Assembly: GCA_029215795.1 (NCBI GenBank)
Contig: JARDYH010000002.1
Coordinates: forward strand, 15,431,001 to 15,495,000
DNA length: 64,000 bases
Direction of reading: 5' to 3'
DNA from: Anniella stebbinsi
Lineage: Eukaryota > Chordata > Lepidosauria > Squamata > Anniellidae
The number at the start of each line of letters is the position of its first letter. Position 1 is the stretch's first letter. The translations under genes and the position numbers were made by a program. This document shows, piece by piece, positions 20,355 to 30,690 of the stretch. Below the pieces are notes generated by a model. That model searched no databases, was not told where the DNA came from, and saw only the letters and a list, made by a program, of their open reading frames with translations.

Positions 20355-20650
20355 TAGGGTGTGTCTATATGCTGTATTAACCCTGTAGGCTGCGTTGTTT
20401 GTATGATGCAGCCATCAACTCGCAGCCACATTTGGCCTTTCCCCCCGAAACTGAGCATTTTCAAAGCCTTGATTTACTACTACTTTTCCCTTCTCTCTGA
20501 GATCACCATCTTGTTTCCCAGCTTCTGTTCGGGTTATCCAGTGGGTGTAGCTCTGGGTAAGCGCTGGTATGCCGGGGTTGTGGGCAGGGGACATGCTTGA
20601 CAATGGAACGGCCGCCGGTGCTGCGGTTTCTCCTGCTGGATAGCCTGCCT
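20355..20650. repeat. Unnamed repeat family X, copy 1 (truncated)
   Basis: Shares with 62490-62880, in order, CTGCGTTGTT, TGCAGCCA, a CATCTT/TGTTTCCC-like block, CGGGTT and GGCCGCCGGTGCTG followed by GGATA. At 20651 it is cut by a 5'-truncated CR1. Family unknown to me; a DNA transposon is the likeliest class. Confidence 0.55.
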
Positions 20651-22042
20651 TCCAACTCCAAGCAGTTTTGGATGATACAGATTTTCTAGACCCATTTCAA
20701 ACCGGCTTCAGGGCAGGATACGGAGTTGAGACCACTATGGTCACCTTAGTGGATGATCTACGCCTGAGTATTGACAGGGGGAGTGTGTCCCTGCTGGTAC
20801 TCCTGGACCTCTCAGCGGCATTCAATACCATCAACCATAGTATCCTTCTGGAACGCCTGAGGGGATTGGGACTCGGGGGCACTGTGCTTCAGTGGTTCCA
20901 GTCCCACCTCTCAGGCCGGTTCCAGATGGTGATGCTTGGGGATAGCTGCTCTGCAAAGAAGGAGCTGCTATGTGGTGTACCACAAGGTGCCATCCTTTCC
21001 CCAATGCTGTTTAACATTTATATGAAACCGCTGGGAGAGATCATCCGGAGGCATGGGGCGGGGTGCTATCAGTACACTGATGACACCCAAGTATATTGCT
21101 CTATGCCTTCGACAACATTGTCAGTTAAGGATAGTGTGTCTCCTCTGAATGAATGATTGGAGGCGGTAATGGGCTGGATGAGCAAAAACAAACTGAAGCT
21201 GAATCCAGACAAGACGGAGGTGCTTGCTGTCAAAGACCACAACCTGGGTTTGGAGGTGTGTCAACTAGTTCTGGATGGGGTTACACCCCCCCCCTGAAAG
21301 ATTGTGTTCACAGCTTGCGGGTACTCCTAGATCTGTCGCTCCAAATGACAGCCCAGATAGATGCGACGGCCAGGAGTGCCTACTATCAGCTTTGGCTGAT
21401 ACGCCAGCTGAGCCCCTTCCTAGAGTCAGAAGACCTAAAGACGGTAGTGCACGCGCTGGTAACTTCAAGCCTCAACTTCTGCAATGCGCTGTACATAGGG
21501 CTACCTTTGTGCCTAGTCCAGAAACTTCAACTAGTTCAAAAAATGGCAGCCAGGTTGGTCACCGGTACACCTAGGGGTGACCACATAACACCAATCTTAA
21601 AATCACTCCACTGGCGGCCAATTAGTTTCTGGGCGAAGTATAAAGTGTTGGTTATTACCTTCAAAGCCCTACATGGTTTGGGTCCAGGTTACCTGTGGGA
21701 TTGCCTCCTCCTGTATAATCCGCCCTGCACACTCAGGTCCTCTGGGAAGAATTTACTCCAATCAGCCAGAACTAGGCTGACGAGTGTTACCCAGAGGACC
21801 TTCTCTTCTGCCGCTCCCAGACTGTGGAATGGCCTGCTGGAGGAGATTCGACAAATTAGCAGTCTTCTGAAATTTAAGAGAGCTGTGAAGACTGCTCTCT
21901 TCCGGCAGGCCTACCCAGTTGAATTTTAAGATGTTTTTAATAATGTATTTGTTTTTATTTATTTTAATGTTTTATCTATTTTATGATTCTTGTATTTATA
22001 TTTATTGTTGTTCCCCACCTCGATCTGGATGGAGAGGTTGGT
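20651..22042 (+). mobile_element. CR1 LINE, 5'-truncated, RT to 3' end
   Basis: Starts within the RT palm at the CAACTCCAAGCAG (QLQA) codons and runs through the end of ORF2 (21929) into a T-rich 3' UTR, CCCCACCTCGATCTGGATGG, and a (GATA)n tail. It belongs to the VEF-ending subfamily also found at 6470-7198 and (3' end only) at 47985-48155. Confidence 0.92.
20668..21929 (+). pseudogene. CR1 ORF2 reverse transcriptase pseudogene
   Basis: CR1 ORF2 supplies endonuclease and RT for target-primed reverse transcription. Here only the RT palm, thumb and C-terminal part remain. Visible are DPFQTGFRAGYGVET, LLDLSAAFNTINH (motif A, with Asn where other copies have Asp), GVPQGAILSPMLFNIYM (motif B) and YTDDTQVY (motif C, Thr for the usual Ala). 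An in-frame TGA at 21154-21156 ends the first open frame, and the 9-C run at 21286-21294 shifts the downstream frame, which then stays open to 21929 and ends in AYPVEF. It is not functional. Confidence 0.93.
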
Positions 22043-22085
<43 letters not shown>

Positions 22086-22123
22086 GATAGATAGATAGAT
22101 AGATGATAGATAGATAGATAGAT

Positions 22124-22166
<43 letters not shown>

Positions 22167-22178
22167 GATAGATAGATA
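22043..22178. repeat. (GATA)n microsatellite
   Basis: About 34 GATA units with several GATGATA interruptions, directly following the CR1 3' end, so it probably grew from the LINE's tail. The minus-strand frame of Ser/Ile/Tyr/Leu repeats is an artefact. Confidence 0.97.
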
Positions 22179-22452
22179 ATCTAGCTTTTTTTATTTTGCC
22201 TCGCAGCAACAATGCTACAGGTTTTTGGGCTAATCACCTTCCAGCGTGGTGTCATACACCCCCTAGACTTTGCTTTTGGCATCCTGCCACTGGGACTGTG
22301 CATTGATTCTGTTCTGCTGCACGTAGAGTTTTTGTGCAATGAGGGCATTGGAAAGCTATCTGCTAAGATCCAAAAAAGACATTATGCTAAAGGCACAGCT
22401 GCTTTTGACAACGTCTGTCAGCATCACAGGGTGTCACATTTGACAATGTAAG
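22179..22452. other. No gene recognised
   Basis: Short unassigned stretch; a frame on the plus strand lacks splice context. Confidence 0.35.
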
Positions 22453-22860
22453 CTAGTGTGGTGTAGTGGTTAGAGGGTTGGATTGGGAGTTGGGAGATCT
22501 GGGTTCTAGTCCTCCACTCAGCCATGAAACTCACTGGGTGACTTCGGGCTAGTCACTGACTCTCAGAGCCTATCTACACTACTGCTTTAAAACGGTTTAA
22601 AATGATTTAAAACGGTTTACAACAGTAGTGACAACTGTTGGGGCCCAGGACACACTCCATATATAGTTTTCAAAACATTTTCAAAGTGTTGTATCCTGCT
22701 TGGTGTAGATAAGCTCTCTGCATATAATACCTCACAGGGTTGTTGTGAGGATAAAATGGGAGGACCATGTAAGCCACTTTTTCTCCTTGCAAGAGGAGAA
22801 AAAGCAGGATACAAATATAATAAATAATAAAATAAAATAAATAAATGACAACTTGAATTG
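22453..22860 (+). mobile_element. tRNA-derived SINE split by a MITE
   Basis: GTGGTGTAGTGGTTAGAGGG gives the tRNA A box and GGGTTCTAGTCC (22501-22512) the B box. Then come GGTGACTTCGGGCTAGTCAC, ACCTCACAGGGTTGTTGTGA and a 3' end with GGATACAAATATAATAAAT that looks like the LINE tail that would mobilise it. The body is interrupted by the element at 22567-22715. Confidence 0.85.
22567..22715 (+). mobile_element. Small MITE inserted in the SINE
   Basis: Begins CCTATCTACACTACTGC and ends CTGCTTGGTGTAGATAAG, with GACAACTGTTGGGGCCCAGG in the middle. It is the same family as 10007-10138, 32531-32674 and 51074-51214. Target duplication not readable. Confidence 0.78.
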
Positions 22861-24264
22861 TCATGATGTCAAAACGCAGATAGGTACTCCTAGATATTAC
22901 ACAAGAGGAGAGGGGAGTTTAAGTGTGTGGCTGCCATTTTCAGAGGCAACAATGGGTTGCATCCGAGGGTGGTTTTTCCCTAGCACAGGGGTGCAGGACC
23001 TCAGACCTGGGGGCCATATCTGCCCATCCTAGCTTCCCCAGAAGGCCACACCCACTTCCCTTGGCTCATACCCTTCCACCCAATCTTGGGTGGTTTCCTG
23101 GCTTTTGTGCAGTTTTCCCCCTTTCTAAAGGGTTGAAATGCCTCTCCTAAGGCTTCACCATTTATGCATCAGATGAGCTGTCCATCTTGATAGATACACA
23201 CACACACACACACACACATACATACATATATATATATATGCATGATTGCCTATTATACAAATCAATCCTCCACCTTACAAAATAAATCAAAAGCATTAAG
23301 GGAAAAATAATTGGGAAACGTCTATGTCAATTGGAAGGAAGGAAGGTTGGTGACGGCACAGACACTGGCCAATAAGCACTCCCCACAGACAGCTTTTCCC
23401 AATACAAATTGACCATGCTAGAAACTTGCAGAACTGATTTATTTTTTCAGCGCTGAAACCAGGACAGAAAAGGATCCATCTGTATTGAACTGAGTCAAAG
23501 TGCTTTCAAACTGAACCCTCCCCCCATCCACCCACACATTTCTTCTCAAAATGTTACATCTGTCTTCACCCTTTTACTTACAAAGACCTGAACTAAAAAG
23601 AAAAAAGAAGTCCACATTAGACAGCCCTGTAGCAGGAGAGGTCATACATGAAAAGAAATTAAGTAGTTACTCTTTACAGCAAAAAGTTCTCTTGAGATTC
23701 ATACCTGTCAATACAATACAATTCAGGAGCAAATCTGTCCCATCTGAACCAAAAATCAATACTTCTCTTTTAAGCCTCATTCTGGAAGGGCGGCTGCAGC
23801 ATTAGAAAACAGCCCATAAAAGATTAGACATTAACAGTTTATCATTTGTCAGCTGGCTGAGTGGCAAAACATTTCATAAACATTTTTCTGACACCTCATA
23901 CAAAGATATGTGGGGGACAGTTGCTTCATTAGCCTGATATTAAGGAAAAGGCATTTCCCATTTTCTCTTGGTAAAACACAAGAGCAAAGAAATGAGTCCT
24001 ATGATATGTTCTGAGGGAGGGGTGCGGGAGGGGGGGAGAAATCAGACATAACTCATGTGAAATGTTTTCTTTTCTCCTTGGCTCCAAAGCACGGATGTTT
24101 GCAGCAAAGTTAGCTGGCTTTGGTGAATTGGAAGCAGAGAAAAGGACTTGGCAGAAGACAATTCCCACGCTGCATTCCCATAAAAGCAGATTCACACTGG
24201 GATTTCTAGTTCACTGGGATGAACTAGTGTTTTTTTTTCATCCCAGTATCAATTTTATTCATTA

Positions 24265-24266
<2 letters not shown>
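22861..24266. other. No gene; decayed repeat and microsatellite within
   Basis: About 22978-23115 (ACAGGGGTGCAGGACCTCAG, CCAGAAGGCCACACCC) looks like an old interspersed repeat. 23196-23239 is a (CA)n-(TA)n tract. The remainder, including 23530-23900, is unassigned and repeat-poor. Confidence 0.4.
23196..23239. repeat. (CA)n/(TA)n compound microsatellite
   Basis: Perfect CA repeats grade into CATA and TATATA. Confidence 0.92.

Positions 24267-24303
<37 letters not shown>
24267..24303. repeat. (ATT)n microsatellite
   Basis: About 12 TTA/ATT units. Confidence 0.92.
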
Positions 24304-24304
<1 letters not shown>

Positions 24305-24738
24305 TTGACTCATGAAGAGCATCTGCACACTAGTACTTTATTGCTCAGTATCATACTTTTCCACGGCCACTCAGAAAAGCCAGGCTCAAGGGCGACTGGG
24401 AATCCATTGGACTTCCCCTTCCAGCCACTCCCCCTGCCGCTCCCTCCCAGCTGCTCTCTTCCATTTGCCTTATCTTTCTGCTTAATTTTTTCATCAGTAA
24501 TATAGGGATAAGAACAATAGCTTCCAGGCCAGAACCATCCACCCAATATCCCAACAATCCAGCACAGATGAACCACCCTGCTCAGTCCAAGCTGGGTGTG
24601 CCACAGGCTGAGAGGTGTGCCCCAATTAAGTTCATTAGCCAGCTGCCATCACCTGCCTTGCTCCCAAACAAAGAGGCGCCTAAAAGCTGCGGGAATTACT
24701 TGGAGGATAGGGAGGTAACTATTCACTACTAACTATAA
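24304..24738. other. No gene recognised
   Basis: Unassigned; C- and CT-rich around 24420-24460. No splice-bounded open frame. Confidence 0.4.
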
Positions 24739-24739
24739 T

Positions 24740-24774
<35 letters not shown>

Positions 24775-25136
24775 TTACATTTGTATACCACCCCATAGCC
24801 GATGCTCTCTGGGCGGTTTACATAGGATTAAAAACAATTAAAAACAATATACAAAAATTAAAACAGCAAAAACATACAACATACACACAATCTGTACATT
24901 TAAAAACCACTACAAAACGTCAAAAAAAGCTACAAAAACAAAACAAAACAAACCCAGGCTCCTCAGATATTGCCAAATGCCTGAGAGAAGAGGAAAGTCT
25001 TGACCTGGCACCGAAAAGATAACAATGGTGGCACCAGGCGGGCCTCGTCGGGGAGATAGTTCCACAATTGGGGGGCCACCACAGAGAAGGCCCTCTCTCT
25101 TGTTGCCAACCTCCGAATTTTCCTCGGAGGAGGCAC

Positions 25137-26468
25137 TTAGAGGAGGGCCTTAGATGTTGAACGTAGTGTTTGGGTAAGTTCATGTCGGGAAAGGCGTTCC
25201 ATCAGGTATTGTGGTCCCAAGCCATGTAAGGCTTTATAGGTTAAAACCAGCACCTTGAATCGGGCTCGGGAACATACAGGCAGCCAATGCAAGCGGGCCA
25301 GAGTAGGTCTTATATGTTCGAACCTACTGGTTCCGGTTATCAATCTGGCCGCTGCATTTTGCACAAGGTGCAGCTTCCGAACCACCTTCAAAGGCAGCCC
25401 CACATAGAGTGCATTGCAGTAATCTAACTTGGAGGTTACCAGAGCATGGACAACTGAAGCCAAGTTATCCCTGTCCAGATAGGGACGTAGCTGGGCCACC
25501 AACCAAAGTTGGTAGAAGGCATTCCGTGCCACTGAGGCCACCTGCACCTCAAGTGACAGAGATGGTTCTAGGAGAACCCCCAAGCTACAAACCCGCTCCT
25601 TCAAGGGGAGTGCAACCCCATCCAGAACAGGTTGAACACCCTCCATCCGGTCAGCGGAACCACCCACTAACAGCATCTCAGTCTTGTCTGGATTGAGTTT
25701 CAGTTTGTTAGCCCTCATCCAGTCCATTGTCGCAGCCAAGCACTGGTTCAGCACATCCACAGCCTCACCTGATGAAGATGAAAAGGAGAAATAGAGCTAC
25801 GTGTCATCAGCGTACTGATGACAACACACTCCAAAACTCCGGATGACTGCACTCAACAGTTTCATGTAGATGTTGAACAGCATGGGGGACAAAACTGACC
25901 CCTGTGGAACCCCATACTGGAGAATCCACGGGGCCGAGCAATGTTCCCCAAGCACCACCTTCTGGAGCCGACCCCCCAAGTAGGAGCGGAACCACTGCAA
26001 TGCAGTGCCTCCCACTCCCAACTCAGCCAGTTGTCCCAGAAGGATACCATGGTCGATGGTATCAAAATCCGCTGAGAGATCAAAGAAAATCAACAGAGTC
26101 ACACTCCCCCTGTCTTTCTCCCGACATAGGTCATCATACAGGGTGACCAAGGCTGTTTCCGTACCAAAACCAGGCCTGGAACCTGACTGAAATGGATCCA
26201 GATAATCAGTCTCATCCAAGAGTGCCTGGAGCTGGCTCGCAACCACCCACTCCAGGACCTTGCCCAGGAATGGAACATTTGCTACTGGCCTGTAGTTATT
26301 AAGTTTTTCAGGGTCCAGGGAAGATTTCTTTAGGAGTGGTCTCACTGCCGCCTCTTTCAGGAGGCCTGGGACCACTCCCTCTTGCAAAGAGGCATTAATC
26401 ACTTCCCTGGCCCAGCCAGTTGTTCCATCCCTGCTAGCTTTTATTAGCCAAGAGGGGCAAGGATCCAA
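25137..26468 (-). pseudogene. CR1 ORF2 reverse transcriptase and C-terminal region
   Basis: RT converts LINE RNA to cDNA at the nicked target. Motifs in order: NNYRPVANVPFLGKVLEW, FFDLSADFDTIDH (motif A), YGVPQGSVLSPMLFNIYM (motif B) and HQYADDT (motif C, YADD intact). Directly after YADDT a TAG at 25797-25799 replaces the Gln codon seen in sister copies (DDTQ-L/V-Y), and the frame then continues uninterrupted in register to 25137 with NKLKLNPDKTEMLL, LHWLPV and YKALHGLGPQYL. A further TAA at 25137-25139 precedes a still recognisable C-terminal stretch with ATRERAFSVVAPQLWNYLP. Few lesions separate it from a full ORF, but it is inactive as it stands. Confidence 0.94.
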
Positions 26469-26670
26469 TATGGAAGTGGTTGCACGAACCTATCCAAGCA
26501 CCTTGTCAACGTCCTCAAGCTGCACCAACTGAAACTCATCCAAGAAAACAGGACAAGCCTGTGCTCTGGATACCTCACTAGATTCACCTGCTATAACACT
26601 GGAGTCTAAGTCCTGACGGGTGCCAGAAATTTTATTCTGGAAGTGCCCAGCAAATGTATTACAGCGGGCC

Positions 26671-27996
26671 TCAGATGGTTCTACCATGTAAAAGCATGTA
26701 AAAGCCCCTGGACAACTCTGAAAAGCTCCGCTGGGCAGCACGTTGATGATTGAATAGTGGCAGCAAAGTATTTTTTTTTTTTGCTGCCCTCACTGCCCCT
26801 GAATACAGCTTACCATAAGCACTTACCAGTGTTTGATTGCTTCCATCAGGAGTTCGTCTCCATCTGCCCTCAAGCCGTCTCCTGTTTTGTTTCATCACTC
26901 TCAGCTCCGGGGTATACCATGGAGCCGTATGAGCTCTACACAGGAGAGGGCGCTCAGGAGCAATTGTGTCAACTGCCGGGGTCATTTCTGCATTCCACAG
27001 ATCAACCAGGGTTTCGACAGGAGAGCCAGCCCTATCAGCCGGAAAACTTCCCAGAGCCCTCTGGAAACCATCTGGATCCATTAGCCTCCGGGGGCGGACC
27101 ATCTTAATGGGTCCCCCACCCGTGCAGAGGGGAAAAGCCGCTGTAAGTCTAAACCTCAGCAGGTGGTGATCTGACCATGACAAAGGTGTTGATGTAAAGT
27201 CCACCACTTTCAGATCCCCATCTCCATGTCCAGTTGAAAAAACCAGGTCTACAGTGTGCCCTGCTACATGCGTCGGGCCGATGGCATGTTGGGACAGTCC
27301 CATGGTTGTCATGGAGACCATGAAATCCTGAACTGCCCTAGATAAAGTGCCCTTGGCATGAATGTTGACATCCCCCAAAACCAAGAGTCTGGGGGACCTC
27401 AACAGTACACCATAGACCACCTCTGTTAGCTCAGCTAGGGAGTCTGTTGAGCAGCGGGGTGGGTGGTACACTAACAGAATCCCTAATCTGTCCCGTTGGC
27501 CCAACACGAGGTGCAAACACTCCAGACCAGTAGTCACATGGACAGGGAGCCTGCAGAGGGGGATGGAATTCCTATAGACCACAGCAACCCCCCCTCCCCG
27601 GCCCTCAAGTCTACCCTGATGCTGAACCAAGTACCCCGGTGGGCATAACTGGGAGAGACTAACTCCTCCCTGCTCTCCCACCCAGGTCTCGGTTATACAT
27701 GCCGGATCGGCTACCTCATCCACAATTAAGTCGTGGATGAGGGAGATCTTATTATGCACTGATCTGGCATTTAAAAGCAGCACCCGGAGGCCTGAGGGCT
27801 GGCTGATAAGGCAACCAACAAGCCTGTGGGTGTGAGGGGGACCGGAACAAGGCACAGCCATTAACTGTCTGGGCCTTGTTCCCCTTACCTGGCAAGTCCT
27901 CCTCACAACGCCATATCTCCCTCTACCCGTCACTACACTGATTGTGCTCCCCTCAGATCCCCCCACCTGGCCCTGTATCCTTCCTCCCAGGCACAT
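26671..27996 (-). pseudogene. CR1 ORF2 N-terminal part: APE-type endonuclease
   Basis: APE-like endonuclease domains nick target DNA for LINE insertion. In this 441-residue frame the expected signatures appear in order: LLLNARSV (Asn76), TETW (Glu103), YHPP near 177-180, LGDVNIH (Asp209, Asn211), HTVDLVF (Asp250) and SWSDHH (Asp276, His277). The catalytic set therefore looks intact. After the domain the frame runs through an A12 tract (about 26767-26778) and then leaves the RT frame. A 10-bp tandem duplication, CATGTAAAAG, at 26685-26694 and 26695-26704 lies in the region of the frameshift. The upstream start at 27996 is simply the first ATG; the true start is unknown. Confidence 0.93.
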
Positions 27997-28146
27997 AGCT
28001 CAAGCCTGGGGAAGTGGGGGGGGAACAAAAACAAAACAAAACAAAACAACAACCAAAGACAAAAACAAAAAGCCAGCAGACAGCAGGCACACTCCTCTCC
28101 TCCCCTGGCAGCAGGCCTCCCTCTCCTGCAGGTTGATGGCTTAACA

Positions 28147-28235
28147 AGGGTCCATCTAGTCCCGCATTCTGTTCACACAGTATTCCACGGGAAAGTCACA
28201 GCAACACCATGTATGCAACAGCACCCTTACAGGGG
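28147..28235 (-). mobile_element. LINE 3' fragment, TTCTTATGTTCT-tail family
   Basis: AAGGGTCCATCTAGTCCCGC and ATTCTGTTCACACAG match 59300-59345 in the same orientation. The CR1 at 24739-28135 abuts it. Confidence 0.65.
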
Positions 28236-28983
28236 TCCCCAAACATTTGGGGCTGCTGGACACATTTTGAATTTGGAGAGAGTGCTGTGGGTGCTCTCAC
28301 AAAATGGCTGAACTGGTAGGCGTGGCTAGTCACAAAACACCCTTTTCCCAGAAGACAAACGGACAAGGTTCACAGAAAAGTAGTTTGCCCCAGAACTAAG
28401 TTGCAATGCAGAGAGGAGGTTTGAGCTCCCAAACCCAAAGTCACTGCTTTTAACCCACAGTTACCTGCTTTAACGCCTGTTTCTGAGAAAGCAACGTGAT
28501 AAGGCTCAGAATCAAGCAACTTGGCCGAGAAACTGAGTACAAGGCAGAGGTACTCAGTTATTATTGTACTTTGAATGTCATTAGACATTCAAAGTACAAG
28601 TCATCAGAATTTTATATGATCAGCCCGTGGACTGGAATAGGAATTACTGCATTTTTATTGTTCCAGTTTGACCATGATAATGAGAAAAATTAAAATAATT
28701 ACTAAGTGATGTTTACCGTTGCTGTCATTTCCCCCTGGTGGTTTGTGTCTTCAGCAAGATACATTAGTGAGATGAAATACCTCTAAGCACTGGTCTGGGG
28801 AAGATTTTTCTTCCTCCTAAGGGTCTGGTGATGGGAATTGCATGTGGGGGAAATGAGACTGCTTAATACACCTGCTCATCTATCAACGGTGCACAGATTT
28901 TATAAACTAGTTCCAAGCGAGGGGTGTGTCATTACCTCTCGCGTGCCCCATTAAGTTCAGGCCTCCAACTCCGATTGCCATAA
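28236..28983. other. No gene; decayed repeat at about 28229-28345
   Basis: GGGGTCCCCAAACATTTGGG and following text look like an old MITE-type repeat. The rest is unassigned; ATTGTACTTTGAATGTC and its inverse form a short hairpin near 28562-28600. Confidence 0.4.
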
Positions 28984-29275
28984 GAAGGTGAGAGCTGTGC
29001 TGGATCAGACCAGGGGTCTGTCTAGTCCAGCTTTTGGTTCACACAGGGACCCAACCAGCTGCCCACAGGAAACCCACAACCAGGACATGAGCACAACAGC
29101 ATCCTCCCCCCCATGTTCCCTAGCAACTGCTGCACGGTTGCAGCCTCTGATACTGGAGGTAGCATACAGCAATCAGGACTAGTAGCCTTCAGGAATGTGT
29201 ATGACCCCCTTTAAAAGCCATCCAAATTGGAGGCCATCACTGTATCTGTGGAAGCAAATTCCATAGTTTAACTAT
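28984..29275 (-). mobile_element. LINE 3' end, TTCTTATGTTCT-tail family
   Basis: Reads GCTGGATCAGACCAGGGGTC, TGTTCCCTAGCAACTGCTGC, CCCCTTTAAAAGCCATCC and CCATAGTTTAACTATGG, matching 59285-59900 in the same orientation. It is cut at 29276 by a DNA element. Confidence 0.82.
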
Positions 29276-29784
29276 GGCTCAGTTCGGACGACACATTAGG
29301 CAACGGAGGAGGGGGGGAACAATCGTCAGTTGTGTTGCTTATTGTGTCGTCTGGAGGGCAGCACACAATGCACACACAACTGACAGTATGTTAATCAGGC
29401 ACTTTAAACAATGGAGTGAAACAATGGGCTTGCACATTGTTTAGCCCGAAGCCCATTGTTTAAAGTGTCGTCCAAATTCAGCCCCCCCTCTCTCCATGGA
29501 TTATTCCGTTTCGGAATAGAGTTCTGCTGCCTAGAGCAGCCAAAAAAACCCCAGCCGCTCTATGCAGCTTGCAGAACTCACGGTGCATGCTGGGATACGG
29601 CTGGGGGACACACGGAGGAGAGGCTGCAACCAAAATGGCAGCCGCAAATTCCTTGCAGCCGGGGTGTTTGCCAGTTCCTAGCAGCGCCGGCTGCAGTGTG
29701 TCGTTTGTGGAGCTCCTCCTGCCTAACGCACGGTCAGTACGTTATTTACCCCTCCGTTGCTTAATATGTCATCCGAACTGAGCC
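29276..29784. mobile_element. Inverted-terminal DNA element, 509 bp
   Basis: Left end GGCTCAGTTCGGACGACACA and right end, reversed, GGCTCAGTTCGGATGACATA match over about 34 bases (through GCAACGGAGG). Inside, CAATGGGCTT...AAGCCCATTG forms a second inverted pair. No transposase. A clear target duplication was not found, although TAGTTTAA(C/T)TATG occurs just left of the element and again at about 29799-29811. Confidence 0.85.
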
Positions 29785-29834
29785 AGTGTGTTGTTCCTTA
29801 GTTTAATTATGCCAGATCTCTGGCTCGTGAGCTT

Positions 29835-30690
29835 AAAAATTCCTATACTATGGACTGAATAGTGTAACATTTGTCTCTTCTTATTGAGAAAATGGTTAAG
29901 CATAAAGCGATGCTTTTTGTGATATTTCTCAATTTATCACCAGCTTTAGATTCAACTGGTAGGAACTGCTTGTGGGCTAAATTACTTGCTCACAATATAG
30001 ATCCTAGGTTTCTGACCCTCCTTTGAAGACAGTACCAAGACACCACGGATAAAAATTATAGTTGGTAGGAGTGGAGGTTTATTAGATTCAATCCCAGTTA
30101 TGAAGGAAGTTAAGCAGGGGAGTGTGTAGGCACCCATCCTTTTAACCTTTACGTAAATGATTTGGTTCAATTGCTTGAGGAACTGAATGCATGTTCTGTA
30201 TTCTTTTATATGCAGATGATATGGTCATGCTATCTTTGGCTGACAAAATTCTACCAGAAGGACAACATGGTATTCATTGCCCTCAAACCAAAGTAGTTTC
30301 CATGAGCGATCTATATCTGGTGAATTTTAAATAACTCCATTTAGCATTTTAAACTATTTAACTATTTAAGGGGTTCATTTTGCAGCCCTTTCCTCTTGGA
30401 GGGCTCAGCAGGATACGATTCTCATTACAAGAAGTTGTGTTGTAGGTGCTATTTTGAAGGCTTTTTGCTCCAAAGGTGGGGAAGTGGTTGTCTCTGCACT
30501 TAACTGTTTTTGGCTATAGTTGTCCCTTCAGGGGCATCAGGTCTATAGCTGGCCCTTAGGCCAGGAGTTGGTGAAACTCCAAAATACTTTTTAAAGAAGG
30601 TATTGGCTTTACCTGTTGACACTGCTGCAGTTCATGACTGTGCAGAATTGGGTTGGCCTTTAGAATGCAAGTCTGGCTTTTAAAAGGGCC
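29835..30690 (+). mobile_element. Second LINE type, RT palm to thumb, decayed
   Basis: With several stops and shifts it reads VKQG, HPFNLYVNDLVQLLEEL and a YADDMVML-like sequence in separate frames (RT motifs B and C), then ELVKLQNTF and a region resembling the post-RT segment of many LINEs. Its sequence differs from CR1 motif B (PMLFNIYM). The C-terminus resumes at 31855. Confidence 0.65.

Larger units (their letters stand above)
24739..28135 (-). mobile_element. CR1 LINE, about 3.4 kb, most complete copy in the window
   Basis: Minus-strand element with, in transcription order, a G/T-rich 5' stretch (about 28000-28135), endonuclease, linker, reverse transcriptase, C-terminal region, 3' UTR and an (AAAT)n tail (24739-24776). 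The end reads AAACCGCCCAGAGAGCATCG then GGTATACAAATGTAATAAAT. It carries few lesions: one frameshift region near 26.7 kb, stops at about 26490, 25797 and 25137. It was probably a recent member of the family. ORF1 was not found. Confidence 0.95.

Noticed and set aside
21976..22212. Open frame of repeated Ser-Ile-Tyr-Leu
   Set aside because: A six-frame artefact of the (GATA)n microsatellite.
22463..22512. tRNA-like A and B boxes as a possible tRNA gene
   Set aside because: The boxes are followed by SINE body and LINE-like tail, and no cloverleaf 3' half is present; it is a tRNA-derived SINE.
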